A stretch of 47,726 nt of DNA from Phycisphaerae bacterium. GTDB lineage: Bacteria; Planctomycetota; Phycisphaerae; UBA1845. The stretch is taken from NCBI GenBank assembly GCA_013360585.1, contig JABWBH010000033.1, positions 1-47,726 of the forward strand, in the 5' to 3' direction. Positions within the stretch are counted from its first letter, which is position 1, and every line of letters begins with the position of its first letter. This document shows, in pieces, positions 32,418-41,270 of this stretch. The position numbers and the translations under genes are program-made. The notes under the pieces were generated by a model. It was not told where the DNA came from and made no database searches. It saw only the letters and a list, made by a program, of their open reading frames with translations.

Positions 32418-33404
32418 ATGCAAACATCAATTATGCGCTGGCGCCCCTGGTTCGTAACAGCACTCGCCCTTCTGGCTGCCCTCGGCCGGCTCTCGACGGC
32501 GTTGGCCTCGAGCGGGCTTTCGGCACAGGAATCCAGCGCGCCTTCGGGGCAGCCCGAGGGGTTGCGCGCGTTGGACGGAGAGTGGATCTACGTCGAGGAC
32601 CGCACCGAGGGCCGCGCACTGGAGCAACTGGGGCCGCCGATGGCCTCAAAGTTCTCGATGCGCGTTGAGGACGGGGCGGTCATTCTGGACGGTCACGGTT
32701 CCGGGCACCGTCATGTGCGCATCACGCTTGACGGTTCGATCACCGAAGTCGCCGATCCGAAGACGACCTCGCGCTACCGCGGCACGTGGAAGGACGGGAC
32801 GTTCGAGTACCAGGTCGAGTTCGTGCGCGCGTCGGACAACGCGCCCGACGGGTCGATCCGGATGATCCGGAGGAGCTTCCGCATGACGGCCGACGGACTG
32901 CTCGTGAACGTCGTGGTCGACCCGCCGGTGGTGAAGGATGCGGTGGGGCTGTACCGTCATGCGGAGGACATTGCGCTGCCCGAGCCCGCCAAGGCCGGCA
33001 TCGGCGATCTGGCGTGGCTCGCCGGAGCGTGGGTCGGAACGAGGAGCTCGGGGTCGTCGATCGAGGAGCGTTGGAGTCCGCCGCTCGGCGGCGCGATGCT
33101 CGCGGTGTCGCGCTCCGTCAACACGAGGGGCCAGATGTTCGCGTTCGAGTATCTGCGCATCGTCGAACGCGACGGCGGGCTGGTCTATATCGCCCAGCCC
33201 GGCGGCAAGACGCCGACCGAGTTCGTGCTCACCGAGACGGTCGCCGAGCAAGGCTCCAGGCGCGCCGTGTTCGAGAACCCGCGCCACGACTACCCGAAGC
33301 GCATCGCCTACGAGATCTCGGCCGAGGGTCGTCTGAGTGCCACGATCGGTTTCACCCGGGGCGGCACCCCTCAGCGCTTCGAGTTCAAGCGCGAAGGCAG
33401 CTAA
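32418..33404 (+). CDS. Exported protein with C-terminal DUF6265-like domain
   Basis: 328 residues with a signal peptide (hydrophobic 12-30, ALASSGLS). Residues ~48-185 are a beta-rich domain (LDGEWIYVEDRTEG to VDPPVVKDAVGLY). Residues ~196-325 match the DUF6265 pattern: IGDLAWLAGAWVG, IEERWSPPLGGAMLAVSR, FEYLRIVERDGGLVYIAQPG, then FENPRHDYPKRIAYE. This looks like a lipocalin-like barrel of unknown role. A start at ATG 32433 is possible. It is bounded by the hairpin block upstream and 456 bp of empty sequence downstream, so it stands alone. Confidence 0.72.
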   Translation: MQTSIMRWRPWFVTALALLAALGRLSTALASSGLSAQESSAPSGQPEGLRALDGEWIYVEDRTEGRALEQLGPPMASKFSMRVEDGAVILDGHGSGHRHVRITLDGSITEVADPKTTSRYRGTWKDGTFEYQVEFVRASDNAPDGSIRMIRRSFRMTADGLLVNVVVDPPVVKDAVGLYRHAEDIALPEPAKAGIGDLAWLAGAWVGTRSSGSSIEERWSPPLGGAMLAVSRSVNTRGQMFAFEYLRIVERDGGLVYIAQPGGKTPTEFVLTETVAEQGSRRAVFENPRHDYPKRIAYEISAEGRLSATIGFTRGGTPQRFEFKREGS

Positions 33405-33860
33405 ATCGTCATTCTCGGTTCCGCGGCGCGCTGCGAAACGAGCGTTCGCGCGGGGTGAAGCCCGCGGCTCGGAGGGCGCTCCACATTCGTGAATCTTGAT
33501 TTAGTGTCCTGTTTTGTGAATTCGCTTCATCCTTACGTCGTGAAACGCTCCGTTATGCGGGTGCAGACCGGAGGTTTGCGCTACGCGAATGATTGAGGGA
33601 ATTCATGAGACACCACGCTCACAGGCGCTGAGCCAACGGCGCGCGGGCTGACGGACGCTCCTCTCGGATGCGGGCGCGCGGCGCGCCCGCCCCTTCACGT
33701 TGCCGCTGTTTCCTGACCGATCCGCGTCCGCCTGTCCCTGATGTTGCGAAGCAGGATCAAGGGTAAGGACGCGCTCTTTTTGACGGTTCTCCGGAGGTTT
33801 TGAAACAGCGTCTTTGCCGCCGGATCTTCACCGTCCGCGGTCAGGGTTCTTCCGGTCAAG
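33405..33860. other. Gene-free stretch before tRNA-Arg
   Basis: 456 bp without a supported gene. A perfect 9-bp hairpin CGGGCGCGC-G-GCGCGCCCG lies at 33671-33689. The start (33490-33560) is distinctly A/T-rich against the window. Confidence 0.4.
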
Positions 33861-33934
33861 CGCGCCGGGCAGGACTCGAACCTGCGACCGTCGGATTAGA
33901 AATCCGATGCTCTGTCCACCTGAGCTACCGGCGC
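33861..33934 (-). tRNA. tRNA-Arg(TCT)
   Basis: 74 nt on the reverse strand. Acceptor GCGCCGG pairs with CCGGCGC, discriminator G, T-arm GCAGG-TTCGAGT-CCTGC, anticodon loop TTTCTAA giving TCT (forward positions 33898-33900), reading AGA/AGG. CCA is not encoded. Confidence 0.95.
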
Positions 33935-34457
33935 CGGCGGCGGAACCGATGCGGTCCCGGCTGGGTCCGCTGAGGTCTCGCGCTAAAGCCATCCCCGTCC
34001 GCAGGGTAGCCTGGCGCATGCCCGCCACGGCACGACGAAGGCCCCTCAAGGTTATTCTAACCCGAAGCACCGGATCTGGCGATTCCAGGCCGGCCTTGAA
34101 CCCTGTGCCGTACCGCCCGGTCCCGCAACCGTGGCGCTGACACGAGGTCGTGGGTGAGAACATGCCTTGGGGATCGGACGTGGAACGCGGATCCCGGGAG
34201 GAACATGCGCGATGTCGGCGTCGAGGCTTAACCGCCCGTTGAACAAGGGGTGCGCCTCCCTCCGGGAGGCGGATTTCATCGGGAAAAACCGGCATCACAA
34301 AGACCGATCCCGGGGGTTTCAACGGGTTATGCGAATCCAAAGCCCGCCAACCGCAGTCCAGTGGAGACTCAGGTCTGCGCATTTCCGCGAGAGTTACGGA
34401 ATCCGCCCCCCTGAAAAACGGCGCAAGTCGAGCTGCCGAGGGTTCACGCCCGGCTTC
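33935..34457. other. Gene-free stretch with repeat copy A
   Basis: 523 bp between tRNA-Arg and the 3' end of the zincin gene. Only repeat copy A (34234-34330) is recognised. Frames here are shadows. Confidence 0.5.
34234..34330 (+). repeat. ~100-bp dispersed repeat, copy A
   Basis: Starts GCCCGTTGAA and ends TTCAACGGG as inverted ends. Contains a perfect hairpin CGCCTCCC-TCC-GGGAGGCG (34253-34271) and the 18-base core GCATCACAAAGACCGATC (34292-34309) shared exactly with copies B and C. Confidence 0.85.
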
Positions 34458-36725
34458 TCACGGGCACACGATCGGAATCGGATCGAAGCAGCCCGCAGGG
34501 GAATCGAGACGGACCTGCTGGTTGCCCGAGAAACAGCAGACGTTCAACTTCGCCCTCCTGCCGCTGATCGGAACGGGGATGGCGTTGCCGCCGACGCCGA
34601 ACACCACCGGCACCCCGTCGAAATCCTCGTTGCGCAGGACGACTTTGCCCTTGATCGCCCCACTGTCCCGGCAGGCGGCGGTGAACTTCTTGATGACGCC
34701 GCACGTCACGCCCGTGAGGCGGCGCTCGACGACCGTCAGCGTGATCTGATCGCTGTCCGACCCGCCGTCGCTGTCCGTCGCGGTCACGGTGATGACGTGT
34801 TCTCCGAGCGACAGATCGTCGCGGGTCAGCAGCAGGCCCGTCCCGAGTTCCCCGTCCACGCTCGACGTCCAGACGACGTCGCCGCCGCTCAGCATCAGAT
34901 CCTCACGGTCCCACGCCGCGGCGTGGAAGGCGATCGGCGCGCCTTCGAGATGAGCGAAGCCGTGGTTCGGCGTGATCAGGTAAACGTCGGGAGGCGTCGG
35001 GTCGCCCATCACGCCCTGCTCGTCGTCGTCCACCGTCGTCACGTTGAATCCGTCGCTGACGACGAGTCGGATCCGGCCTTGCGGACCGCGGCTGTGCGGA
35101 ACGCTCGACGCGTCGAACTCGAAGGCTTCGCCGGTCAGGTTGACGCCCAGCGGCAGCCAGGACTCGCCCGCGTCGGGGCTGTAAAGAAGGTTGGCAGTGA
35201 GCGGGTCGTTGTCGGCGTCTTCGGCGACCCACTCCACCCGTGAGAGGCCGCTGAGGCGACCGTCGATCCACGTGCGCGTGAAACGGGCGGTCGGCGCGTT
35301 GGGCGAGCGCGATCGGCCTGCGACGACGGCGCCGGTGTTCACGTCAACGATGTCGATCCGGTGGATCGTCTCGCCGTCCGGCGACTCGGGAATCAGGACG
35401 TAGAACGACGATGTTGCGGCGGTCGCCGGTCCGGTCGTCGGGTCCGCCGCTTCGCAGGATTCCCACGGCGCGGGCGTCTCGACCTCGACATGGTAAAGGC
35501 GACGTCCGCCGGCGGCGTAAGCGACAACCGAAAGCCCGCCCGCCGGGTTTGTCGCGGTCATCGCGCCTCGCTCGACGCGGGTGATCGGGTCGAGATGCAG
35601 TTCGCCGGTGGCGTGGACGTACACGCCGCTGAGGCGCAGGACGCTTCCGGTGTGTTGCGGAGCCGGATTCGCGCAGCGCAGACGGCTGTCGTTCATGATC
35701 GAGTCAAACGTGGTGCGATCGATGTAAGCGGCGTTCGTAAGCTGGCCGGCGACCATGATGTCCCACTGACTGGACGGATGCAGAACCGGAAGGTCTTCCG
35801 TGTCCCACAAATGATGCTCGACGTCGATCCCGACGGTGCCGATCGTGCGGTTGTTATGAGCCTGGCCGAGCAGATGTCCGCACTCGTGCGCCATCGTCCG
35901 CTGATGCCGGCTTGTCTGAGAGTTGCCGAAGGCCACGTCGCCGGGGATGCCGATCGCGCGTCCGTTGCCGCTGTAAGGATTGCCGGGCAGCCAGCCGTAA
36001 ACGAAATCCGGTTGCGGAAAGCCGTTGCGCGGAAGCTGGTTGATGCGGATGTCACGGAGCGTGTTCAGGAGGGCGGTGTCGGAGTTGTTGATGTCCTGCG
36101 TCCAGATCAGGTCCGGCAGGGGGGATTTGTGATAGTTCCACTCTCCGGCCTTGTAGATGGCGCGGTGAAAGCCGTCGCCGATGCCGGGCTTGATGAGGTC
36201 CGGGAGGGGCGGGTTGCTGCCGCCGCCGCCGGGACGGTAGTCGATCGGGACGTAGACGATCTCGGTCAGTTTGCGGCACGCGAACACGCGATCGTTCAGC
36301 ACGCCGACGTTGTTGCCGTAGTTGGTTTCTCCGACGAGGCGATCCGGGTTGACCTCGACCTGAAAGTCCACGTTGTTGCTCTGCGGCACGATGAGCAGAA
36401 AGTTCACCGTGTCGTCGAGGTCTTCGCGACGGGGGGACAGTGGAGCGCGGATGTAACCGTTGAGCGACCGGATCGGCGACTCGGGGAGTTCGACGCCGTC
36501 CACGAAGACGCGCAGGACGGCGTCCACGTTGTCGACGTCGGCGGAAATCCCGCTTATCCCGATCGTCGCCCGGACATAGGTCACGTTGCCCGCGACCAGG
36601 ACCGTGCTTCCGAACTGCACTCCCTGATTCACCTCGACGTTCGACACGGTCAGGTCGATCGCGTCCGCCGGGCCGCACAGAAACGCCGCGACGATGATGC
36701 CTCCGAGGTGAATTGAAACGCGCAT
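34458..36725 (-). CDS. Secreted zincin metalloprotease-like protein
   Basis: 755 residues. Signal peptide (~1-23), then a CARDB-like N-terminal domain (25-145: VSNVEVNQGVQF, GNVTYVRATIG, LVGETNYGNN). The zinc site HECGHLLGQAH (280-290) is the extended HExxHxxGxxH of metzincins, and DIMVAG downstream suits a Met-turn. Later domains (~510-720) are Ig/cadherin-like beta, with HVITVTATDSDGGSDSDQITL. It is probably exported to act on proteins or surface polymers. AGGAGGAG stands just upstream of the ATG. The gene lies between inverted copies A and B of a ~100-bp repeat. The tail is Cys-rich. Confidence 0.82.
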   Translation of the reverse strand: MRVSIHLGGIIVAAFLCGPADAIDLTVSNVEVNQGVQFGSTVLVAGNVTYVRATIGISGISADVDNVDAVLRVFVDGVELPESPIRSLNGYIRAPLSPRREDLDDTVNFLLIVPQSNNVDFQVEVNPDRLVGETNYGNNVGVLNDRVFACRKLTEIVYVPIDYRPGGGGSNPPLPDLIKPGIGDGFHRAIYKAGEWNYHKSPLPDLIWTQDINNSDTALLNTLRDIRINQLPRNGFPQPDFVYGWLPGNPYSGNGRAIGIPGDVAFGNSQTSRHQRTMAHECGHLLGQAHNNRTIGTVGIDVEHHLWDTEDLPVLHPSSQWDIMVAGQLTNAAYIDRTTFDSIMNDSRLRCANPAPQHTGSVLRLSGVYVHATGELHLDPITRVERGAMTATNPAGGLSVVAYAAGGRRLYHVEVETPAPWESCEAADPTTGPATAATSSFYVLIPESPDGETIHRIDIVDVNTGAVVAGRSRSPNAPTARFTRTWIDGRLSGLSRVEWVAEDADNDPLTANLLYSPDAGESWLPLGVNLTGEAFEFDASSVPHSRGPQGRIRLVVSDGFNVTTVDDDEQGVMGDPTPPDVYLITPNHGFAHLEGAPIAFHAAAWDREDLMLSGGDVVWTSSVDGELGTGLLLTRDDLSLGEHVITVTATDSDGGSDSDQITLTVVERRLTGVTCGVIKKFTAACRDSGAIKGKVVLRNEDFDGVPVVFGVGGNAIPVPISGRRAKLNVCCFSGNQQVRLDSPAGCFDPIPIVCP

Positions 36726-36927
36726 CCGGAACTCCTCCTGATTGCAGGTTCTCCTATCGAGAACGACCGACGACCCGCCCCCACGGGTTGCACCGAGCTT
36801 CGCATATTTTAGTGAAACCCTGACCGGAAACCAACCCTCGCGCGGACGTTGATCTTGTCTTTTCCACCGGCATGGGCCTCGCGGGTCCGGAAAACCGTTG
36901 TGTTCGGTGTCTTCGCAATGACGCTTT

Positions 36928-37033
36928 GCCCGTAACGGCTCGGTGAAAAGCTTTCGATCGGTCTTTGTGATGCCGGTCTTCTCGGTGAGATTCGCGTCCC
37001 GGAGGGACGTGCGACCTTTTTCGACGGACGGGC
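36928..37033 (-). repeat. ~100-bp dispersed repeat, copy B (inverted)
   Basis: Reverse-strand copy. The 18-base core is at 36956-36973. Its hairpin reads CGTCCC-TCC-GGGACG, with the fifth base pair swapped (C-G to G-C) against copy A, so pairing is kept. Confidence 0.8.
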
Positions 37034-37061
37034 AACTTCGACTTTCGCACTCTCTGAGGGG

Positions 37062-37083
37062 TTGTTCACGAGAACGTGAACAA
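37062..37083. repeat. 22-bp inverted repeat TTGTTCACG / CGTGAACAA
   Basis: Perfect 9-bp arms with loop AGAA. No T-run follows on either strand in the right place, so it suits an operator or RNA hairpin more than a terminator. It lies ~340 bp upstream of the zincin gene. Confidence 0.55.
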
Positions 37084-37657
37084 AAAGGGCTTCCGGCCTG
37101 ATTTGTTGGATGTTACCGGCCAACGCTTCGCGCAAGGAATCTCACGGTGATGCGTGTACCGTCATCTCGGGTTCGAGTGCAAGAGGTTTTCTTGGTCATG
37201 ACCGCGCTGACGTTCGCCGGCTTTCTGGCGGTTCTGACCGGTTGAGGGTGTGCCCGCGACGGACCGTGGGCGGCATGCTCCTCGCGTGCGACGAGCTGCG
37301 ACATCCGGTCAGCGGAGCGCGCCGCGGAATTGAGAATGACGAATGAGAATCCGATCCCGGAACCCGACGAGCCGCGAACTTCAGTTCGCGCGGAGCCGGG
37401 AGTTTCCGGGGAAGTTCGTCAGACTTGCCTTGTCCGCAGGGGAACATCGACCGGCTTCAGGATCGGTTCTACCCATCCTGATTCTTGCCGTTTTCGGGGG
37501 GTGCGTGAATTTCGAAAGAAGCCGCGGGCGTTGGGGTCTGATTACGAGTCGAACCTCCAACCAGGGGAGCGCGCTTCGCCGAAATTCGAGCGACTCGCCG
37601 CATCGGCCTGTACCGGCGGGTTGACGTAACGTGCGTCACCGGCGCAGGTTCCGAAAC

Positions 37658-37730
<73 letters not shown>

Positions 37731-37972
37731 TCGATTCCGAAGATCGGGAAGCTTACCGGGATCCTCGGCGCAGGCAAGAGGGCCGCCCCAGGGGAAGATC
37801 CTGCGGAACAAGTCTCGGATCCCGGTTGACGCTGCGTTTTCGCGCCAGACTTGCCTTCCACCCGATTCCGATCGGTGGGACGGCGGCTTTCGCCAGGCGA
37901 CGACACAACCGGGAGATCGCGGCGACCGATAAGCCAGAGGTGTCGCAGGAGTACGAGGCGCAGGAGTTGCGC

Positions 37973-38806
37973 ATGCCGTCGGATGCAATACGTGCGGGGG
38001 ATGCGGGGTGGACCCGGGACACCGAGCGTTTCCTGAATCTGCTGTGGAGCCTGGCGTCGCGTGACGTGAAGGTTCGGTACAAGCAGTCCGCGCTCGGGGT
38101 GTTGTGGGCGGTGCTGGTTCCGACGGCGATGATGGGGGTGTTCACGTTCGTCTTCGCTCGCGCGGGTGAGACGTGGGCGATGGCGGGCTCGGCGCCGTAT
38201 CCGCTTTACGCCTTCGTGGGGCTGGTGGCGTGGACCTACTTCGCGTCCGCGCTGAACGGGTGCGTGCAGTCGTTGACCTCGAACCGGACGCTGGTCACGA
38301 AAGTGTACTGTCCGCGCGAGGCGTTTCCGCTGTCGGCGGTGGCGGCGAGCTTCGTGGATTTCGCGGTCGGATGCGGCGTGCTGGCGGCGCTGATTGCGTG
38401 GTTCAACCGGTCCGGCGCCTGGATGTTTGCGCCAGGGTGGAGACTGACGGCGCTGCCCGTTCTGGTGATGGTGCAGACGACGCTGACGTGCGGCATCGGG
38501 CTGGCGCTTGCGGCGGCGAACCTTTTCTGGCGGGACGTTCGTCAGGCGTTTTCAGTGGTGATCCAGTTGGGGATGTTCGTGTCGAGCGTCGTCGTGCCGC
38601 TGCCCGCCGAGGGGACGGCGGCGGCGATCGTTCGTGCCGTGAATCCGATCGTGACGTTGATGGACGGCTACCGGGCCTGTCTTCTGGGCGGCGAGTTTCC
38701 GAGTCCGGTCCGCCTTGCGGGGATGGTTCTGACGGCGGCGGGGGCGCTGGTCGGCGGAGCGTGGGTGTTTCGGCGTTCGTCTCACCGTTTTGCGGAGTGC
38801 GTCTGA
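37973..38806 (+). CDS. ABC-2 type polysaccharide export permease (Wzm-like)
   Basis: 277 residues with six hydrophobic spans, starting MPSDAIRAGDAG. The start has AGGAG 7 bases upstream; the frame is open further up but without signal. The opening FLNLLWSLASRDVKVRYKQSALGVLWAVLVPTA is the usual Wzm/KpsM/TagG-type amphipathic helix leading into the first span. It forms the membrane channel that moves lipid-linked glycan to the periplasm with the Wzt-like ATPase. Its stop (TGA 38804-38806) abuts the ATPase ATG at 38807, so the genes are coupled. Confidence 0.92.
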   Translation: MPSDAIRAGDAGWTRDTERFLNLLWSLASRDVKVRYKQSALGVLWAVLVPTAMMGVFTFVFARAGETWAMAGSAPYPLYAFVGLVAWTYFASALNGCVQSLTSNRTLVTKVYCPREAFPLSAVAASFVDFAVGCGVLAALIAWFNRSGAWMFAPGWRLTALPVLVMVQTTLTCGIGLALAAANLFWRDVRQAFSVVIQLGMFVSSVVVPLPAEGTAAAIVRAVNPIVTLMDGYRACLLGGEFPSPVRLAGMVLTAAGALVGGAWVFRRSSHRFAECV

Positions 38807-40111
38807 ATGAGCGGGCCCGTCGTTCGGTTCGAGGGGGTGTCAAAGCGATTCCGTCGAGGATCGGGGGCGCGCTCCGTGTTGACCCGGCTGATGCGGCAGG
38901 TGCGACGGCGGGGGACCACGGAAGCCGCAGAAGAGGCGTTCTGGGCGCTGAAAGAGGTCAGTTTCGAGGGGCGGCGGGGTGAAGCGCTCGGGATCATCGG
39001 TCCCAACGGCGCGGGCAAGAGCACGGCGCTGAAGCTGATGGCGCGGATTCTGCGGCCTGATGAGGGACAGGTTCACGTCAGCGGCCGGCTGGCCGCGCTG
39101 ATCGAAGTCGGGGCCGGGTTCCACGGAGACCTGACGGGACGGGAGAACGTGTACCTGCACGGAGCGATCCTCGGCATGTCGCGGCGGCAGGTGCGGGCGA
39201 AATTCGACGACATCGTGTCGTTCGCGGGGGTGGAGGCGTTCATCGACACACCCGTAAAGCGGTACTCGTCGGGGATGTATGCGCGGCTGGGGTTTTCGGT
39301 GGCCGCGCACGTCGATCCCGACGTTCTGCTGGTGGACGAAGTGCTGTCGGTGGGCGATGCGATGTTCCGCCTGCGTTGCATCGAGCGGATGCGCGAGCTG
39401 CTGCGTGGCGGGGCGGCGTTGGTGCTTGTGACGCACCATCTCGATCAGATGCACGCGGTATGCTCGCGGGCGGTGGTTCTGGAGGAGGGGCGCGTGTCGT
39501 GCGCCGGGACGACCGAGGAGGCGGCGACGGCCTATCTGCGGGCGATGTCGCGTACGAAGGCGGCGCACGCCCCGGATGCGTCGACGGGCGCTTCGGCGGC
39601 TTCCGGCGTGGCGGTGGACCGCGTGCGGTTTCTGGACGCGTCCGGGCGGGAGACGATCTGCGCATCACCTCGGCAACCCCTGACGGTCGAGGTGACGCTG
39701 GACGTGACTGCGGCGATTCCGCGCTGTGTGTTGGAGCTCAACATGCGCCGGCGGGTGCATGAGAACCTGCTCAGCTTCAACTCGGGACGGAGCGGACGAA
39801 CCTTTGATTTGCGGCCGGGGCGGCACGTCATTGCGCTGAATCTGGACCGCCTGTCGGTGTGCGGCGGAGAATATTTCTGGAACGTGCGAATCTGGGACGG
39901 GGAACGCACGACGTGCGAGCTGGACACGGCGTTCTCAACGCCGCTGCTGGTTGCGGCGGACGCCATCTCGACCGGACAGTGGTGCGTCGATCATGCGTGG
40001 GGGTATGCGTCGGCCTCAGCGGTCGCGCGCGAGGCGGGGATGACGCGGGGAGCGCAGATCGAGTTCCAGGCCGGCATGGCGGGGAGCGACCTCCGCCGAG
40101 TCGAAAGGTGA
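38807..40111 (+). CDS. ABC exporter ATPase with C-terminal carbohydrate-binding domain (Wzt-like)
   Basis: 434 residues. N-terminal ATPase: Walker A GPNGAGKS (65-72), a VGAGFHGDLTGRENVYLHG stretch typical of Wzt/TagH proteins, YSSGM signature (153-157), Walker B VLLVDE (173-178), and the VTHHLDQM switch histidine. The last ~170 residues (from ~265) are a beta-sandwich resembling the Wzt C-terminal domain, which reads the glycan's end group. Together with the permease it exports an O-antigen-like polymer, chosen by that domain. The glycosyltransferase gene starts 4 bases downstream of the stop. Confidence 0.92.
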   Translation: MSGPVVRFEGVSKRFRRGSGARSVLTRLMRQVRRRGTTEAAEEAFWALKEVSFEGRRGEALGIIGPNGAGKSTALKLMARILRPDEGQVHVSGRLAALIEVGAGFHGDLTGRENVYLHGAILGMSRRQVRAKFDDIVSFAGVEAFIDTPVKRYSSGMYARLGFSVAAHVDPDVLLVDEVLSVGDAMFRLRCIERMRELLRGGAALVLVTHHLDQMHAVCSRAVVLEEGRVSCAGTTEEAATAYLRAMSRTKAAHAPDASTGASAASGVAVDRVRFLDASGRETICASPRQPLTVEVTLDVTAAIPRCVLELNMRRRVHENLLSFNSGRSGRTFDLRPGRHVIALNLDRLSVCGGEYFWNVRIWDGERTTCELDTAFSTPLLVAADAISTGQWCVDHAWGYASASAVAREAGMTRGAQIEFQAGMAGSDLRRVER

Positions 40112-40115
40112 TCGG

Positions 40116-41219
40116 ATGCGGATCTGCGTACTCGGCGACGCCCGAAGCATACACCTTCAGCGGAATCTCTCCGGACTGGCGTCGCGGGGATGCACGGTCG
40201 TGCTCCTGACGCATCATCCCGCCCCGATCCCTGGAGTCGCCGTCGAGCGGTTTCAGGTTCCTCCGGCGGGGTGGCGCTACCCGGCGCGGTGGAAAGGACG
40301 GTGGCGGAAGTATCTTCGCAAGCTGCTGCGGGAGTTTGACGTCGTCAACGTGCAGTTCCTGCATGACTGGGGGCTGACGGCGGAATTGATTCAGGACGGC
40401 TGCGTCGTCATGACGCCGTGGGGTTCCGACATCGTGGCCCCTCCGGGAGAGACGCCGCCGACGGCGGAACTCGTGCGCAAGCGCGTGGACTGGCTTCAAT
40501 CGGCGGCGGCGGTGACGGCCTGGGGACCGACGTTCGCGGGCACGATTGCGGAGTACGCCGGGATCAACGTCAGCGATGTGACGATCATTCCGCTCGGCGT
40601 GGATGAGGCGTTGTTTCGCCCGCCGGATCGCGTCACCGACGGGGCGACCGGCGGACCGACTCATCGCGTCGGGTTCTTCAAGGGGTTCAGAAGAGTTTAC
40701 GGCGCGACGTATCTTGTGCGGGCGATCCCTTCGGTACTCGAAGTCCTTCCGGGGGTCAGGTTTATCATGATCGGAGACGGACCCGACCTGCCGAAGTGCC
40801 TCGAGATGGCCGCCGTGTACGAAGTCGAACATGCCGTCAAGTGGATCAAACCTCAGCCGCATCGGAACCTGCCGAATTACTTGGCAGGCTGGGATTTGTC
40901 GGTGATTTCGTCGATATGCGAAAGCTTCGGCGTTTCGGCGCTGGAGTCATGCGCCATGCAGGTGCCGGTGGTGGCGACTGACGTCGGGGGCGTGCGCGAC
41001 GCCGTCGTGGACGGAAGGACGGGCGTACTCGTTCCGCCGGCGTCGCCCGAGGCGACGGCGGACGCGATCGTGCGGCTGCTTCAGAATCCGCCGCGGCGAC
41101 GGGCGATGGGGGAAGCGGGTCGGGCGCACGTGCTGCGGCATTTCCGGCAGGAGGACGTGCTTGACCGGTGGATCGGGTGTTATGAGCGGGCGAGGGAGTC
41201 GCGGTGCGTGATGATGTGA
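40116..41219 (+). CDS. GT4-like glycosyltransferase
   Basis: 367 residues with two Rossmann-like halves (GT-B). The N-terminal half opens MRICVLGDARSIHLQRNLSGLASRG and holds VVNVQFLHDWGLTAE. The donor-binding half has VTIIPLGVD, GFFKGFRRVYGATYLVRAI, IGDGPDLPKCLE, then the ESFGVSALESCAMQVPVVATDVGG motif with the two Glu of the EX7E pattern (E in CESFG, E in SALE). Adds sugars to the glycan exported by the ABC pair in the same operon. The ribosome site AAAGG overlaps the ATPase stop. The sugar type is not known. Confidence 0.88.
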   Translation: MRICVLGDARSIHLQRNLSGLASRGCTVVLLTHHPAPIPGVAVERFQVPPAGWRYPARWKGRWRKYLRKLLREFDVVNVQFLHDWGLTAELIQDGCVVMTPWGSDIVAPPGETPPTAELVRKRVDWLQSAAAVTAWGPTFAGTIAEYAGINVSDVTIIPLGVDEALFRPPDRVTDGATGGPTHRVGFFKGFRRVYGATYLVRAIPSVLEVLPGVRFIMIGDGPDLPKCLEMAAVYEVEHAVKWIKPQPHRNLPNYLAGWDLSVISSICESFGVSALESCAMQVPVVATDVGGVRDAVVDGRTGVLVPPASPEATADAIVRLLQNPPRRRAMGEAGRAHVLRHFRQEDVLDRWIGCYERARESRCVMM

Positions 41220-41270
41220 CGCACGTCGCGAGGCGGCGAGCTTCCGGGTTACTCCAGGTGTTGAGGTCTG

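Larger units (their letters stand above)
36726..37657. other. Long gene-free stretch, repeat copy B and a palindrome
   Basis: 932 bp upstream of the zincin gene. It holds repeat copy B (36928-37033) and a 22-bp hairpin (37062-37083). Small open frames show no coding signal; one near 37343-37624 has a lipobox-like stretch but no other support. Confidence 0.5.

Noticed and set aside
37343-37624. Small frame with a lipobox-like stretch (ILAVFGGC)
   Set aside because: The stretch is internal (not at the N-terminus), no ribosome site, and the rest has no coding signal. Kept only as a note.
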